A stretch of 64,000 bases of DNA from contig NZ_VOQR01000001.1 in the NCBI RefSeq assembly GCF_007995065.1, forward strand, positions 1,491,001 to 1,555,000, given 5' to 3'. A program made the translations under genes and the position numbers. Of the stretch, positions 27,330 through 36,297 are shown piece by piece. Position 1 is the stretch's first letter, and each line of letters begins with the position of its first letter. Below the pieces are notes generated by a model that did not search any database, was not told where the DNA came from, and saw nothing but the letters and a program-made list of their open reading frames with translations. This stretch comes from Sphingomonas ginsenosidivorax (GTDB lineage Bacteria > Pseudomonadota > Alphaproteobacteria > Sphingomonadales > Sphingomonadaceae).

Positions 27330-28634
27330 ATGTCGTTTCGTACCAAGGCCCCGTTGCTGGCCGTCTCCGCGATCGTGTCCGCGTTCGGCTTCGCCAGCTC
27401 GGCCTACGCCAACGCCTATTATCTCCAGTCGCAGTCGGCACGCGGTACCGGTCGTGCGTTCTCGGGCGAGGCGGCCGACACCGGGGCGGCATCGCTGTGG
27501 TGGAACCCCGCCGCGATCGCCGGCATCCGCGACGGCAGCGCCGCGATCGCCGCGACCGTGATCCGTCCCAAGGGCGACGTCATCGACAACGGCACCGTGA
27601 TCCGCCGCCCGGGCCAGGCCTTCGCCCCCGTCGGCGGCAACCGCGTGTCGAGCGATCCGATCAACAACGGCGTCGTCCCCTCGGGCTCGATCGCCTACCC
27701 GCTGACCGATCGCATCGCGATCGGCGTCGCGGTGACCTCGCCGTTCAGCTTCACCACCAACTACGAGGCGAACAGCTGGGCGCGGTACAGCGCGGACAAG
27801 ACGCGGCTGCGCACGATCGACATCCAGCCTTCCATCGGCATCGCGGTCACCGACTGGCTGCGTGTCGGCGGCGCGCTCAACGTCGAATATACCGACGCGA
27901 TCCTCAACAACGCGCTGCCCAATCTGTCGGCGGCGCAGCCGGACGGCTTCCAGGAGCTGAAGGGCGATGGCTGGGATCTCGGCTGGACCGCGGGCGTCCA
28001 GTTGCACAACGACTTCGCGACCGTCGGCATCAGCTACAAGTCGAGCATCCGCCACAATTTGAAGGGCAGCCTCAACGTCACCGGCCTGGTCGGCCCGCTG
28101 GCAGCGTCGAACCGCTCGGTCGACGGCGCGACGGCGAGCTTCAACACGCCCGGTCAGGTGATCGTCGCCGGCCGCTTCCGCGGCACCGACAAGCTGACGC
28201 TCAACGCGCAGGTCGTCGCGTACAACTGGAGCAAGTTCGACACGATCGATCTCGGCGCACCGCTGAACACCGCGATCCCCGAGAACTACCGCGACAGCTG
28301 GAGCCTCGCCGGCGGCTTCGACTATGACGTCACCCCCAAGGCGACGTTGCGCGCGGGCATCCAGCGCGCCAAGACGCCGACGCAGGACGGCCTGCGCGAC
28401 GCGCGCGTGCCCGACGCCAACCGCTGGACGTATGCGGCGGGCGGCAGCTACCAGCTGACCCCGAACATGGCGTTCGACCTGGGTGCGAACTATATCGACT
28501 TCGCCGACACCACGATCGACCGTGCGACGGCCGCCTATGCCGGCACCGCCGTGCAGACGCCGATCATTACCAGCGGCTTCCTCCGGAACGCGCACGCCAT
28601 CGAGGTCTCGCTCGGCGGTCGCCTGACGTTCTGA
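27330..28634 (+). CDS. fadL: FadL/OmpP1-type outer-membrane transporter
   Basis: A 434-residue outer-membrane beta barrel of the OMPP1/FadL/TodX family, which takes up long-chain fatty acids or other hydrophobic substrates. After the signal peptide (cut after 'SSAYA') come the N-terminal hatch 'NAYYLQSQSARGTGRAFSGEA' (in parts) and 'ASLWWNPAAIAG', both family signatures; 'GVAVTSPFSFTTNY' is the next conserved strand. It ends with an aromatic-terminated strand 'LGGRLTF'. The context next to fadD, thiolase and the multifunctional enzyme supports fatty-acid uptake. Confidence 0.93.
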   Translation: MSFRTKAPLLAVSAIVSAFGFASSAYANAYYLQSQSARGTGRAFSGEAADTGAASLWWNPAAIAGIRDGSAAIAATVIRPKGDVIDNGTVIRRPGQAFAPVGGNRVSSDPINNGVVPSGSIAYPLTDRIAIGVAVTSPFSFTTNYEANSWARYSADKTRLRTIDIQPSIGIAVTDWLRVGGALNVEYTDAILNNALPNLSAAQPDGFQELKGDGWDLGWTAGVQLHNDFATVGISYKSSIRHNLKGSLNVTGLVGPLAASNRSVDGATASFNTPGQVIVAGRFRGTDKLTLNAQVVAYNWSKFDTIDLGAPLNTAIPENYRDSWSLAGGFDYDVTPKATLRAGIQRAKTPTQDGLRDARVPDANRWTYAAGGSYQLTPNMAFDLGANYIDFADTTIDRATAAYAGTAVQTPIITSGFLRNAHAIEVSLGGRLTF

Positions 28635-28638
28635 GCTC

Positions 28639-28664
28639 GATCCTCCCCCGCAAGGGGGAGGATC
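28639..28664. terminator. Hairpin between converging fadL and DUF4403 genes
   Basis: GATCCTCCCCC (28639-28649) and GGGGGAGGATC (28654-28664) are a perfect 11-base inverted repeat with a GCAA loop. It starts four bases after the fadL stop codon and overlaps the DUF4403 stop, so it may end transcription from both sides. There is no T run. Related arm sequences occur in the repeat at 42476. Confidence 0.6.
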
Positions 28665-30129
28665 ACCGCAGCGGCGCGAACCGGATGTTCGCGGTGCCCT
28701 GCACCTGGACGGGCAGGAACAATCCCCCGCCCGTCACCGCGATCTGTCCGTTGACGACCTTGTCGACCGTCGCGGACAGCACGAAATCGCCCTCGCGGTG
28801 CCCGGCGATCGCCCGCTGCGCCGCGACCAGCACCTTCCGGTAATCCCGCGCGAAATCATGCGTCAGCGAATCCTGGATGCTCGCCTGCACGACCGCGTCG
28901 TCGAACAGCGCGAACAGCAGGTTGACCGTCTGGTTGTCACTCTCGCCCGCGATCTTCATGTCGCGGACGCGGACGACCTGTGACCCGGGATCGTTGTAGG
29001 GCACCGCCGACAGCCAGATCTCGCCCTTTGTCGGCTTGAACAGCCCGTTGCGCGGCTTGACCGTCGCCTGCACACCGACCGCCAGATGCCCGCCCTCGGT
29101 CGCATAGATCGTGACCTTGCCGAAGGTCGCGTCGACAGGCCCTACCCCGGTCAGCGAAATCCCCTTCGCCGCCAGCTTGACGAGCGCGCGCGATACCACC
29201 GGTTCCAGCTGACGATAATCCGCGAGTACCGGGATGAAGAACCGCAGCCCGTTCGGCCCGACTGCCCTCGCGGGGGGCGGCAGCGGCGTCGGCACCGGAT
29301 CGGCGGGGCGATTGCCGACGAACGTCTCGGTCAGCGCCTCCGCCGCCAGTTCCAGTTCGATCCGCCCGTTGCCGATTCTGTAGCCGCCGAACCCCAGCCG
29401 CCGCGGCGTGATCCGCATCCAGGCCGGCGGCCGGTCGCGGTTGAGCTGGATCGACGTGAACCCCTTGCGCCACACCGCCTCGAGCTGCTGGCGCGTCCGC
29501 AGCTTCTCCAGTTCGGCGGGCAGGTCGCGTTCGAGCTTGGCGACGATCCCCTTCAGCTTCTCGTCCGCCTTGTCGGCGAAGCGGATCCGCTGGCCGAGGA
29601 AATCGACCCCCGGCTCCTCGGTCCAGTCATAGGCGATGTCGACCTTGGCGACCGGCGACCAGCTGCGGTTGACCGACAGCCTTGCGGTCGCGCGGACGAT
29701 CGCGGCGCCGGTCGCGGTCTCGCCGGCGATCCCGCCGACGTCGCGCGCGCTGATCGTCGCACGGATCGGCAGCCGGATCGTCAACACGTTGCCGCTGCCG
29801 CCGAGCGTGATCGGGCCGCGCGTGACGACGCCGACGATGCGGCATCCGAGTTGCGGCGTGACCTTCACCGTCTGCCCCAGCACGCGCACCCGCTTGGCGG
29901 GCACGCAGCGCGGCTCGGCCTTGTCGATCTGCCACAACTGGACCGGCGTCTTCGCGTTGAGCTGCGCGGCGACGTCGGCCAGCGGGGCCGACACCGGCAC
30001 CACGATCGTGGAGCTCTGGTTGGGCAGTCGAGGCGGCGTGTCGACCCGTGGCGGCGCCGGGTTCCCCGTCGTACGATTGCAGCCGCTCGCCCCGATCGCG
30101 AGCATGAGAAGAAAGGCGTTCCGCGTCAT
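28663..30129 (-). CDS. DUF4403 lipoprotein
   Basis: A 488-residue DUF4403 protein. The N-terminus 'MTRNAFLLMLAIGASGC' is a lipoprotein signal with the lipobox A-S-G-C, placing it on the outer or inner membrane facing the periplasm. The domain is built of repeated beta-rich segments ('STIVVPVSAPLADVAAQLN', 'GVGPVDATFGKVTIYATEGGHLAVG'), reminiscent of BPI/SMP-like lipid-binding folds; that relation is inference. The ATG at 30129 is chosen for the signal. Function is unknown. Confidence 0.88.
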   Translation of the reverse strand: MTRNAFLLMLAIGASGCNRTTGNPAPPRVDTPPRLPNQSSTIVVPVSAPLADVAAQLNAKTPVQLWQIDKAEPRCVPAKRVRVLGQTVKVTPQLGCRIVGVVTRGPITLGGSGNVLTIRLPIRATISARDVGGIAGETATGAAIVRATARLSVNRSWSPVAKVDIAYDWTEEPGVDFLGQRIRFADKADEKLKGIVAKLERDLPAELEKLRTRQQLEAVWRKGFTSIQLNRDRPPAWMRITPRRLGFGGYRIGNGRIELELAAEALTETFVGNRPADPVPTPLPPPARAVGPNGLRFFIPVLADYRQLEPVVSRALVKLAAKGISLTGVGPVDATFGKVTIYATEGGHLAVGVQATVKPRNGLFKPTKGEIWLSAVPYNDPGSQVVRVRDMKIAGESDNQTVNLLFALFDDAVVQASIQDSLTHDFARDYRKVLVAAQRAIAGHREGDFVLSATVDKVVNGQIAVTGGGLFLPVQVQGTANIRFAPLR

Positions 30130-30167
30130 GGCGTTCGAGTAACGCACGGACCGACGATCGGACGCAA

Positions 30168-30638
30168 TCAGATCTCGCGCGTGAGATAGCGCGCGAACAC
30201 GGTGTCCTCGTACCTGCCGAACGGCGGGCAGGCGACGAACCCGGCACGGGCGTAGAGCGCATGCGCGGGGGCGAAGGCGGGATGGCTCCCGGTCTCCAGG
30301 CTCAGTCGCGTGATCCCGCTGCCACGTGCTTCGGCGATCAGGTGATCGAGCATCGCCGCGCCGACGCCCCGCCGCAGATGATCGGGCGCCGTCCGCATCG
30401 ATTTCAGCTCGGCATGACCGTCGCCAAGCCGCTTGATCGCGCCCAGCCCCAGCAGCGTCGCGTCCTCCCATGCCGCCCACACGGCAACCGTCGGATCGCG
30501 CAACCCGCTCAGGTCGAGCGCGAACACGCTGCCCGGCGGCGAATTGGCGTGCGCCGATCGCAGGTGCAGGTCGAGCAGCGCGATCACCTGCGGATCGCCC
30601 AGGTCTGCCGGAGCGATCCGCCAGCCCGCGTCGCTCAC
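30168..30638 (-). CDS. GNAT family N-acetyltransferase
   Basis: A 156-residue GNAT protein. The acetyl-CoA binding segment is 'LKSMRTAPDHLRRGVGAAMLDHL' (R-R-G-V-G-A), followed by 'LSLETGSHPAFAPAHALYARAGF', typical of the family that includes putative acetyltransferases YitI. The substrate is unknown. The start is a GTG at 30638 which overlaps the stop of the SH3 protein (GTGA), implying coupled translation. The longer frame upstream is the neighbour out of frame. Confidence 0.9.
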   Translation of the reverse strand: MSDAGWRIAPADLGDPQVIALLDLHLRSAHANSPPGSVFALDLSGLRDPTVAVWAAWEDATLLGLGAIKRLGDGHAELKSMRTAPDHLRRGVGAAMLDHLIAEARGSGITRLSLETGSHPAFAPAHALYARAGFVACPPFGRYEDTVFARYLTREI

Positions 30639-31132
30639 GGCAGGCTCTCGCCCGCCTCCACGCCCCAGAGCGATGCGATGTCGACGAACCCCGCCTGCCC
30701 CTTCACGTCGAGCCGGCACCAGCCATTGCCGCATTGGCTCAGCCGCCCGACCACGCCGGGTGCCGCGCGCCACAGCACGCGCCCGGACGTGTCGGGCCGG
30801 TCGCGCAACTCGACCGGCGCCGCGCCCCGCACGATCCCGGTCCGCGTGTCGCGCAGCAGGTTGGCCTGCATCCACCCTTCGGTGCCGTCGGGGTCGGCGA
30901 CCTTGCGCCATTCGTGGAACACCGCGACGACGCGGATCGGCAGGTCGGCGCGCTGGTACAGCCAGCTTGCGGGATAGGTGCGCGCCGGGCCGGTCCGCAT
31001 CCGCGCGCGGCCCGCGCCGATCGACGCGTAATAGGGCGGCTTGCGCTTCGCCTCGGCGGCGAATGCAGGCTCGCCCGCCAGCGCAACAACGCATACCGCG
31101 CTCAGTGCGAAAGCCCATTTACGCATCATCAT
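30635..31132 (-). CDS. Secreted SH3-domain protein
   Basis: A 165-residue exported protein. A signal peptide ('WAFALSAVCVVALAGEPAFA') is followed by two bacterial SH3 domains: the first with 'RARMRTGPARTYPASWLYQRADLPIRVVAVFHEWRKV' features and the second with 'LRDRPDTSGRVLWRAAPGVVGRL'. Such proteins bind cell-wall components. Three adjacent ATGs occur at 31132, 31129 and 31126; the first is best placed after GGGGAG. It is coupled to the GNAT gene and divergent from the dehydrogenase. Confidence 0.88.
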   Translation of the reverse strand: MMMRKWAFALSAVCVVALAGEPAFAAEAKRKPPYYASIGAGRARMRTGPARTYPASWLYQRADLPIRVVAVFHEWRKVADPDGTEGWMQANLLRDTRTGIVRGAAPVELRDRPDTSGRVLWRAAPGVVGRLSQCGNGWCRLDVKGQAGFVDIASLWGVEAGESLP

Positions 31133-31225
31133 ACCCCGTTGCTCCCCGCGTTGCCCCAACGCCATAGCGCCCCTCTACCGCCAACGATTGTTGACGCAAT
31201 CCTCGCGCTTCGCCAAGCCTCGTCC

Positions 31226-32239
31226 ATGCCCGAGATCAGCCGCACCGCGCGCCCGAAGGTGCCCAACCCCAAGGTCGTCGTCACCCGCGAACTCGCCGAC
31301 ACGGTGATGGAACGGATGGAGGCGCTGTTCGACACCACCAACACGCGCGGCGACGCTGCGATGACGCGCGACCAGCTCGCCGCGGCGATGGCGGACTGCG
31401 ACGTGCTGGTGCCGACCGTCACCGACGATATCGACACGGCGCTGATCGAAGGCGCCGGCCCCCGGCTGAAGCTGATCGCCAATTACGGCGCGGGCGTGAA
31501 CCATATCGACCTGAAGGCGGCACGCGCGCGCGGGATCATCGTCACCAACACGCCGGGCGTGCTGACCGAGGATACCGCCGACATGACGATGGCGCTGATC
31601 CTGTCGGTCCCGCGACGGCTGGCGGAAGGCGAGAAGCTGGTACGGTCCGGCGAGTGGAAGGGATGGAGTCCCGGCGGGATGCTCGGCCACCGGATCGGCG
31701 GCAAGGCGCTGGGCATCGTCGGCATGGGACGGATCGGCCAGGCGGTCGCGCTGCGCGCACGCGCGTTCGGACTGACGATCCACTACCACAACCGCCACCG
31801 CCTGCCCGCGGTACGTGAGGCGCAGCTGGCCGCGACCTGGCACGAATCGCTCGACGACATGCTGGCGGCGATCGACATCCTGACGATCCACACCCCGCTC
31901 AACGCGGACAGCCGCGACATGATCGATGCGCGCCGGATCGCGCTGCTGCGCCGCCACGTCTATCTGATCAACGCCTCGCGCGGTGGCATCGTCGACGAGG
32001 ACGCGCTGGTCGCGGCGCTCGAAGCCGGCAAGCTCGCCGGCGCGGGGCTCGACGTGTGGAAGCACGAGCCGCGGATCGACCCGCGGCTGCTCGCGCTGCC
32101 CAACGTGGTCATGCTGCCGCACATGGGCTCCGCGACGTTCGAGGGCCGCATCGCGACGGGCGACAAGGTGATCCAGAACATCCGGACCTGGGCCGACGGG
32201 CATCGCCCGCCGGATCAGGTCCTCGAAGGCTGGGTTTAA
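31226..32239 (+). CDS. D-isomer-specific 2-hydroxyacid dehydrogenase
   Basis: A 337-residue NAD(P)-dependent dehydrogenase of the glyoxylate/hydroxypyruvate reductase type. The nucleotide motif is 'GIVGMGRIGQAVALRARAFG', the catalytic arginine is in 'NASRGGIVDEDAL', the glutamate is in 'HEPRID' and the histidine in 'LPHMGSAT'. The N-terminal catalytic half has 'LIANYGAGVNHIDL' and 'TNTPGVLTEDTADMTMAL'. The exact substrate is not certain. The frame is open upstream but only as antisense of the SH3 gene; the ATG at 31226 fits the fold. Confidence 0.93.
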   Translation: MPEISRTARPKVPNPKVVVTRELADTVMERMEALFDTTNTRGDAAMTRDQLAAAMADCDVLVPTVTDDIDTALIEGAGPRLKLIANYGAGVNHIDLKAARARGIIVTNTPGVLTEDTADMTMALILSVPRRLAEGEKLVRSGEWKGWSPGGMLGHRIGGKALGIVGMGRIGQAVALRARAFGLTIHYHNRHRLPAVREAQLAATWHESLDDMLAAIDILTIHTPLNADSRDMIDARRIALLRRHVYLINASRGGIVDEDALVAALEAGKLAGAGLDVWKHEPRIDPRLLALPNVVMLPHMGSATFEGRIATGDKVIQNIRTWADGHRPPDQVLEGWV

Positions 32240-32316
32240 CTTAAATCAGACAGCTATTGGAACCCATGCCGCGCTGCAGCATTTGTTGCGCACCCTCGGA
32301 ACATGGAGTGTCCAAC

Positions 32317-32508
32317 ATGAAGAAATTCGCCGTATCCGCCCTGCTCGTCGCATCCGCCGTGTCGATGAGCGCGTGCTCGACCTTGAAGGGCGCGGGCATC
32401 GGTGCCGCGGGTGGCGCCGCCGTGGGCGCGGCTACCGGCGGTAGCGTCGAAAAGGGTGCGGCAATCGGCGGCACCGGCGGCGCGGTCGTCGGCACGGTGG
32501 CCGACTGA
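32317..32508 (+). CDS. Small glycine-zipper lipoprotein
   Basis: A 63-residue lipoprotein. The signal 'KKFAVSALLVASAVSMSAC' ends in the lipobox M-S-A-C. The mature part is a glycine zipper with repeated G-A-A-x-G elements ('GAGIGAAGGAAVGAATGG'), which probably packs as membrane helices. It resembles the YMGG-like or entericidin-like proteins linked to envelope stress, which is inference. The ATG at 32317 has GGAGTG upstream and gives a proper signal; an earlier ATG at 32257 does not. Confidence 0.88.
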   Translation: MKKFAVSALLVASAVSMSACSTLKGAGIGAAGGAAVGAATGGSVEKGAAIGGTGGAVVGTVAD

Positions 32509-32538
32509 CCCGACCCAATCCGGTCGTGCCGGGTAGAG

Positions 32539-32568
32539 ACCGGGTAGGCGGCGGTGCCGCTACCCGGT
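32539..32568. terminator. Strong GC-rich hairpin after the lipoprotein gene
   Basis: ACCGGGTA-G-GCGGC pairs with GCCGC-TACCCGGT around the loop GGT, leaving one bulged G. It lies 31 bases beyond the lipoprotein stop and 33 bases from the end of the minus-strand gene at 32601. There is no T run, so it may stabilise the transcript end or act together with Rho. Confidence 0.5.
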
Positions 32569-32600
32569 GGGCGCCCGGTATGACCGGACATTCGTTAGGC

Positions 32601-32858
32601 TCAGCGCCCCCGGATCCAGCTTGTCCGCGTCACCGGGCCGGTCATCACCTTCGACCCGAACGCCTTGGCGATCGCAGCCGCCTCGGTCGCGGTGGTCAGC
32701 ACGACGCGGGTACCGCCTGCCGGCAGCGTCTCGATCGCGCTGATGATGGCATTGTGCTTCTTGCAGACCGAGACAACCTGCGCCTCGGCGGCGCGGATGT
32801 TGATTGCGCGGGACACCGGCGCGGGTGCAGCCGTGCCCTCCGGGGCCTTCAACGTCAC
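32601..32858 (-). CDS. Small protein of unknown function
   Basis: An 85-residue protein I do not recognise. It has an alternating helix/strand pattern ('RAAEAQVVSVCKKHNAIISAIETLP', then 'GTRVVLTTATEAAAIAKAFGSKVM'), no signal peptide and no membrane segment; one cysteine. The codon choice looks like that of neighbouring genes, which favours it being real. The gene lies alone between a lipoprotein gene and the LysE exporter. Confidence 0.6.
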   Translation of the reverse strand: MTLKAPEGTAAPAPVSRAINIRAAEAQVVSVCKKHNAIISAIETLPAGGTRVVLTTATEAAAIAKAFGSKVMTGPVTRTSWIRGR

Positions 32859-33024
32859 TGGGTACGCCCCGCAAGCGCGAGGATGGAGTGGCTGATCATC
32901 TGGGCATTCCCGATCGGAGCGGGAGCGCAGAGTCTCTCTCAGTCGCCGGCTAGCTCATGTCGAAGCGCCGCGATGGATCGACTATGCGCGACTCCGCGCC
33001 GAACGGCAATGGCGCATCGCCATA

Positions 33025-33654
33025 CTAGGGGCGGACCCGCAACAACGCGATGCCGAAGCCGATGAAGATGACGCCCGTCGCCCGGTCGAACGCGCGGCGC
33101 AGGCCGGGGCGCTTAAGATAGCGCGCGAGGCTGTGGCCGCCGATGCCGTACACTCCGTACCAGAAGCATTCGATCGCCGCGAAGGTCGCGACGAGGATCG
33201 CGAACTGCGGCCCCTGCGGCGCGGCACGATTGACGAACTGCGGCAGGGAGGCCGCGGCGAAGAGAAGCAGCTTGGGATTGCTGACCGCGATGACGAACCC
33301 GCCGCGGAACAGCCGCGCCGCCGACAGCGACATCGGCAGGGCGTCCGACCCCAGATCGATCGGAGCACCGCCCGCCCCGCGCCACGCCTTGATCCCCAGG
33401 AACACCAGATACCCGACGCCCACATAGCGCAGCGCGTCGAACACCCGCGGCCAGGCGAGCAACAGCGCCGACAGCCCCGCCGCCGAGGCGATCAGCACGA
33501 GGACAAGCCCGACCAGGCACCCCGCCATCGCCGCCATGCTGCGGCGCGCGCCGAACGCGACGCTGCGCGTCATCACGTGCAGCATGTTCGGGCCCGGCGT
33601 CCCCGCGAGCAGGAACACCGCGACCGCGAACAGCCACCAGCTATGCAGCGTCAT
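33025..33654 (-). CDS. LysE/RhtB family amino acid exporter
   Basis: A 209-residue six-helix inner-membrane exporter. The N-terminal helix 'WLFAVAVFLLAGTPGPNMLHVM' contains the family's G-P-N motif; 'GYLVFLGIKAWRG' follows the third helix and 'RGGFVIAVSNPKLLLFAAASLPQFV' (in parts) is the conserved N-P-K region. LysE/RhtB proteins expel amino acids such as threonine or homoserine lactones by proton exchange; the cargo here cannot be told. The start at 33654 is at the beginning of the first helix. Confidence 0.93.
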   Translation of the reverse strand: MTLHSWWLFAVAVFLLAGTPGPNMLHVMTRSVAFGARRSMAAMAGCLVGLVLVLIASAAGLSALLLAWPRVFDALRYVGVGYLVFLGIKAWRGAGGAPIDLGSDALPMSLSAARLFRGGFVIAVSNPKLLLFAAASLPQFVNRAAPQGPQFAILVATFAAIECFWYGVYGIGGHSLARYLKRPGLRRAFDRATGVIFIGFGIALLRVRP

Positions 33655-33682
33655 GCGCCCCCCTGCCCGCGCGGTCGGCGGG

Positions 33683-35086
33683 TCAATCCCCGGTCAGGAT
33701 ACGGTCGACCAGCTGCCCGACTGTGGGCACGAAGCCGTTCGAATAGAACGGGTCCTTCTTGAAGTTGTACGCGGCATGGCCTGCAAACATCAGGTTCTGG
33801 TCGATGTCGCCGCCATGCGCGATGTCCTGCAGCGTCTTCTGGATGCAGAAGCTGCGCGGATCGGCCAGCCGCCCGGTCGAGTTGGTCTCGGTATCCGCCC
33901 AGCTCGAGAACGAGCATTGCGACAGGCACCCCATGCAGTCGGCCTGGTCCTTGCGGATCATGCCCTTCTCGGTCGGGCTGACGAAGACGAGCGTGTTGTC
34001 GGGCGTCTTGAGCGCATCGGTATGCCCCTCGCCGAACCAGGCGCGTGCACGGAGCAGGTCGTTGCGCGTGACCCAGAAATTCTTGCCCTTTACCCCGACG
34101 TCGAGCTGGAAGACATGGTCGCCCGCCTCCTGCGTCGAGAACGCGATCTGCCGTTCCGAGCGTGCTTCCAGGCTGCGGAGGAACGGGTTGCGCACCGCGC
34201 TTGAATAGAAGCCGGTCGGCGAGAATTTGTGGAGCAGGACGTCGCCGGGCTCGATCTGCGTCAGCGCGTCCTTCCACTGCGCCGGGATCGGGCTCTCGCG
34301 CGTCAGCAGCGGCCGCGTGCCGAACTGGAAGGCGATGCTGCCGAGTTCGGGGTTGTCGATCCAGTCGTTCCAGTCGCGCAGGTACCAGACGCCGCCCGCC
34401 ATGATGATCGGCACGTCGTCGGAAATGCCACCCTCGCGCATCACGTCGCGCAATTCCTTCACGCGGGGATACGGGTCCTGCGGCTTCAGCGGGTCCTCGG
34501 CGTTGGACAGGCCGTTGTGGCCGCCCGCCAGCCAGGGATCCTCGTACACTACCGCCGCCAGCCACTGCGCCGCCTTGGAATAGGCGCGCTTCCACAGCGC
34601 GCGGAACGCGCGGCCCGACGAGATGATCGGCAGGTAATGGACGTCGTACGACGCCGCGATCTCGCTGAGCTTGTACGGCATCCCCGCGCCGCAGGTGACG
34701 CCGGCCACCATGCCGCGGGTGCGACCCAGAACGCCGTGCAGGATCCGCTGCGCGCCGCCCATTTCCCACAGCACGTTGATGTTGATCGCGCCCTTGCCGC
34801 CGGAAATCTCGTAGGCGCGCGTGACCTGCTGGACCGCGCCCTCGATCGCGTATTCGACGAGTTCCTCGTGCCGGTCGCGGCGCGTCAGCGCGCTATAGAC
34901 CTGGGGAATGATCTTGCCCTCGGGATCGTAGCTGTCGGCGTTGACCGCCGACACCGTGCCGATGCCGCCGGCCGCGGCCCAGGCGCCTGCCGAGGCATGG
35001 TTGGTCGCTGCAACACCCTTGCCGCCCTCCACCAAGGGCCAGACTTCCCGACCGTTATAGACGATAGGCTTCAGGCCCTTGAACAC
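33683..35086 (-). CDS. Nitronate monooxygenase-like flavoprotein with C-terminal cysteine cluster
   Basis: A 467-residue TIM-barrel FMN protein of the nitronate monooxygenase/2-nitropropane dioxygenase group. 'GVTCGAGMPYKLSEIA', 'IIMAGGVWYLRDW' and 'GSIAFQFGTRPLLT' match the FMN-contacting strands. It is about 120 residues longer than typical members. The extension carries 'DCMGCLSQCSF' (C-x2-C-x3-C) and a fourth cysteine in 'SFCIQK', a pattern that resembles an iron-sulfur cluster site; that role is inference. Substrate unknown. The ATG at 35086 is the first in frame with a good barrel start. Confidence 0.82.
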   Translation of the reverse strand: MFKGLKPIVYNGREVWPLVEGGKGVAATNHASAGAWAAAGGIGTVSAVNADSYDPEGKIIPQVYSALTRRDRHEELVEYAIEGAVQQVTRAYEISGGKGAININVLWEMGGAQRILHGVLGRTRGMVAGVTCGAGMPYKLSEIAASYDVHYLPIISSGRAFRALWKRAYSKAAQWLAAVVYEDPWLAGGHNGLSNAEDPLKPQDPYPRVKELRDVMREGGISDDVPIIMAGGVWYLRDWNDWIDNPELGSIAFQFGTRPLLTRESPIPAQWKDALTQIEPGDVLLHKFSPTGFYSSAVRNPFLRSLEARSERQIAFSTQEAGDHVFQLDVGVKGKNFWVTRNDLLRARAWFGEGHTDALKTPDNTLVFVSPTEKGMIRKDQADCMGCLSQCSFSSWADTETNSTGRLADPRSFCIQKTLQDIAHGGDIDQNLMFAGHAAYNFKKDPFYSNGFVPTVGQLVDRILTGD

Positions 35087-35154
35087 GACAACACCTCTCC
35101 CGGAAAATACGGCCTCCTAGAGCGCAAGGATGCCCCACGCGAGCAAATTACGCT

Positions 35155-36297
35155 CTAGGTTAGCGTTAGCGCGCCCGGCCGGCCCAGCGCACCCTCGTAC
35201 AAGTCTCGGTAGCGGGCGATCATCACGCCCTCGTCGAACGCCGCGCGCGCCTTGGCCTGGTTCGCGGCACCGACCGAGGCGCGCAGCGCGGGGTCCGAAA
35301 CCAGCGCCTGCAACGCGTCGCGCAACCGCACCTCGCTCGGCGCCTCGGTGATGAACGGAAGGTTCTCCGGCGCAACCATCTTCACGACGTCGCCGACCGG
35401 AAAGCTGGCGATCGGCAGCCCCGCCGCCATCGCCTCGATCACCGAGATCGGGAACTGCTCGCTGCGCGACGACAGCGCGAGGATGTCGAAATAGCCGATA
35501 TAGCGATAGGGCCGGTCGAGGAATCCGGGCAGGACGAGCGTGTCGGCCATCCCCATCGCGGCGGCCGCCTGGATGATGTTCGCGCGCTCGGGCCCCTCGC
35601 CGACGATCACGAGCTTGATGCGCCCCGACACGCCACCGACAGCCCGGACCAGCGCGGTCAGATCCTTGACGTCGCGCAGGCCCGCCAGCGCGCCGATCAC
35701 GACCTGCCTGGCGTTCGGCACGAAGCCGGGGATCGCCTTGGGCTCGGGCTTCTGCGCGTAATAGGCCGTGCCGATGCCGTTGACGATCCGGTGCACGCGC
35801 TCGCGCGGCTGCTTCCACGTCCTGATCGCGATGTCCTCGAGCACTTCGGACGGCACCACCAGCGCGTGCGCCGCGCCCAGTGCGAGCCGCCGATAGATAT
35901 TGCGCTCGACCTTCAGCCCGCCGGCCTCGTCGGCGTTGAACCCGTCCTCGTGATGCACCAGTGGCGGCGCGCCCTTCGCGAACACGCGCCGCGCCATCAC
36001 CCCGTCGATCGCACCCCAGTTGTAGGTCAGCACGAGGTCGAACTTGCGCATATACTGCGCGATCCCCTCGTACCGCGCGACCGACGGCCGGCCGGTCAGC
36101 GGCGGCGGCGTCTGCGCGATCTCGTAGGCGATCCCCTTGGCGATCGAGGCGCGCGCGTCGAGCGCATCGGGCACCCCCGACACGATCGTGTGCCGCGCGC
36201 GATCGCCGAACGCGTTCATCAACCGAACCGCGCGCGCCTCCTTACCGCCGAGGCTGAACGAGGAATGAAGGTGCAGGATTTTCACGGGCGCGGCCAT
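35155..36297 (-). CDS. Glycosyltransferase (GT4-like)
   Basis: A 380-residue GT-B fold glycosyltransferase. The N-terminal half starts with 'KILHLHSSFSLGGKEARAVRLMN', the usual G-G-x-E acceptor loop, and the C-terminal half has 'LVIVGEGPERANI', 'VLPGFLDRPYRYIGYFDILALSSRSEQFPISVIEAMAAGLP' elements, seen here as 'SSRSEQFPISVIEAMAAGLP', which holds the E-x7-E motif. It probably uses a nucleotide sugar in surface polysaccharide or glycoconjugate synthesis. It is adjacent to a GH130 gene, 285 bases away on the same strand. Confidence 0.9.
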   Translation of the reverse strand: MAAPVKILHLHSSFSLGGKEARAVRLMNAFGDRARHTIVSGVPDALDARASIAKGIAYEIAQTPPPLTGRPSVARYEGIAQYMRKFDLVLTYNWGAIDGVMARRVFAKGAPPLVHHEDGFNADEAGGLKVERNIYRRLALGAAHALVVPSEVLEDIAIRTWKQPRERVHRIVNGIGTAYYAQKPEPKAIPGFVPNARQVVIGALAGLRDVKDLTALVRAVGGVSGRIKLVIVGEGPERANIIQAAAAMGMADTLVLPGFLDRPYRYIGYFDILALSSRSEQFPISVIEAMAAGLPIASFPVGDVVKMVAPENLPFITEAPSEVRLRDALQALVSDPALRASVGAANQAKARAAFDEGVMIARYRDLYEGALGRPGALTLT

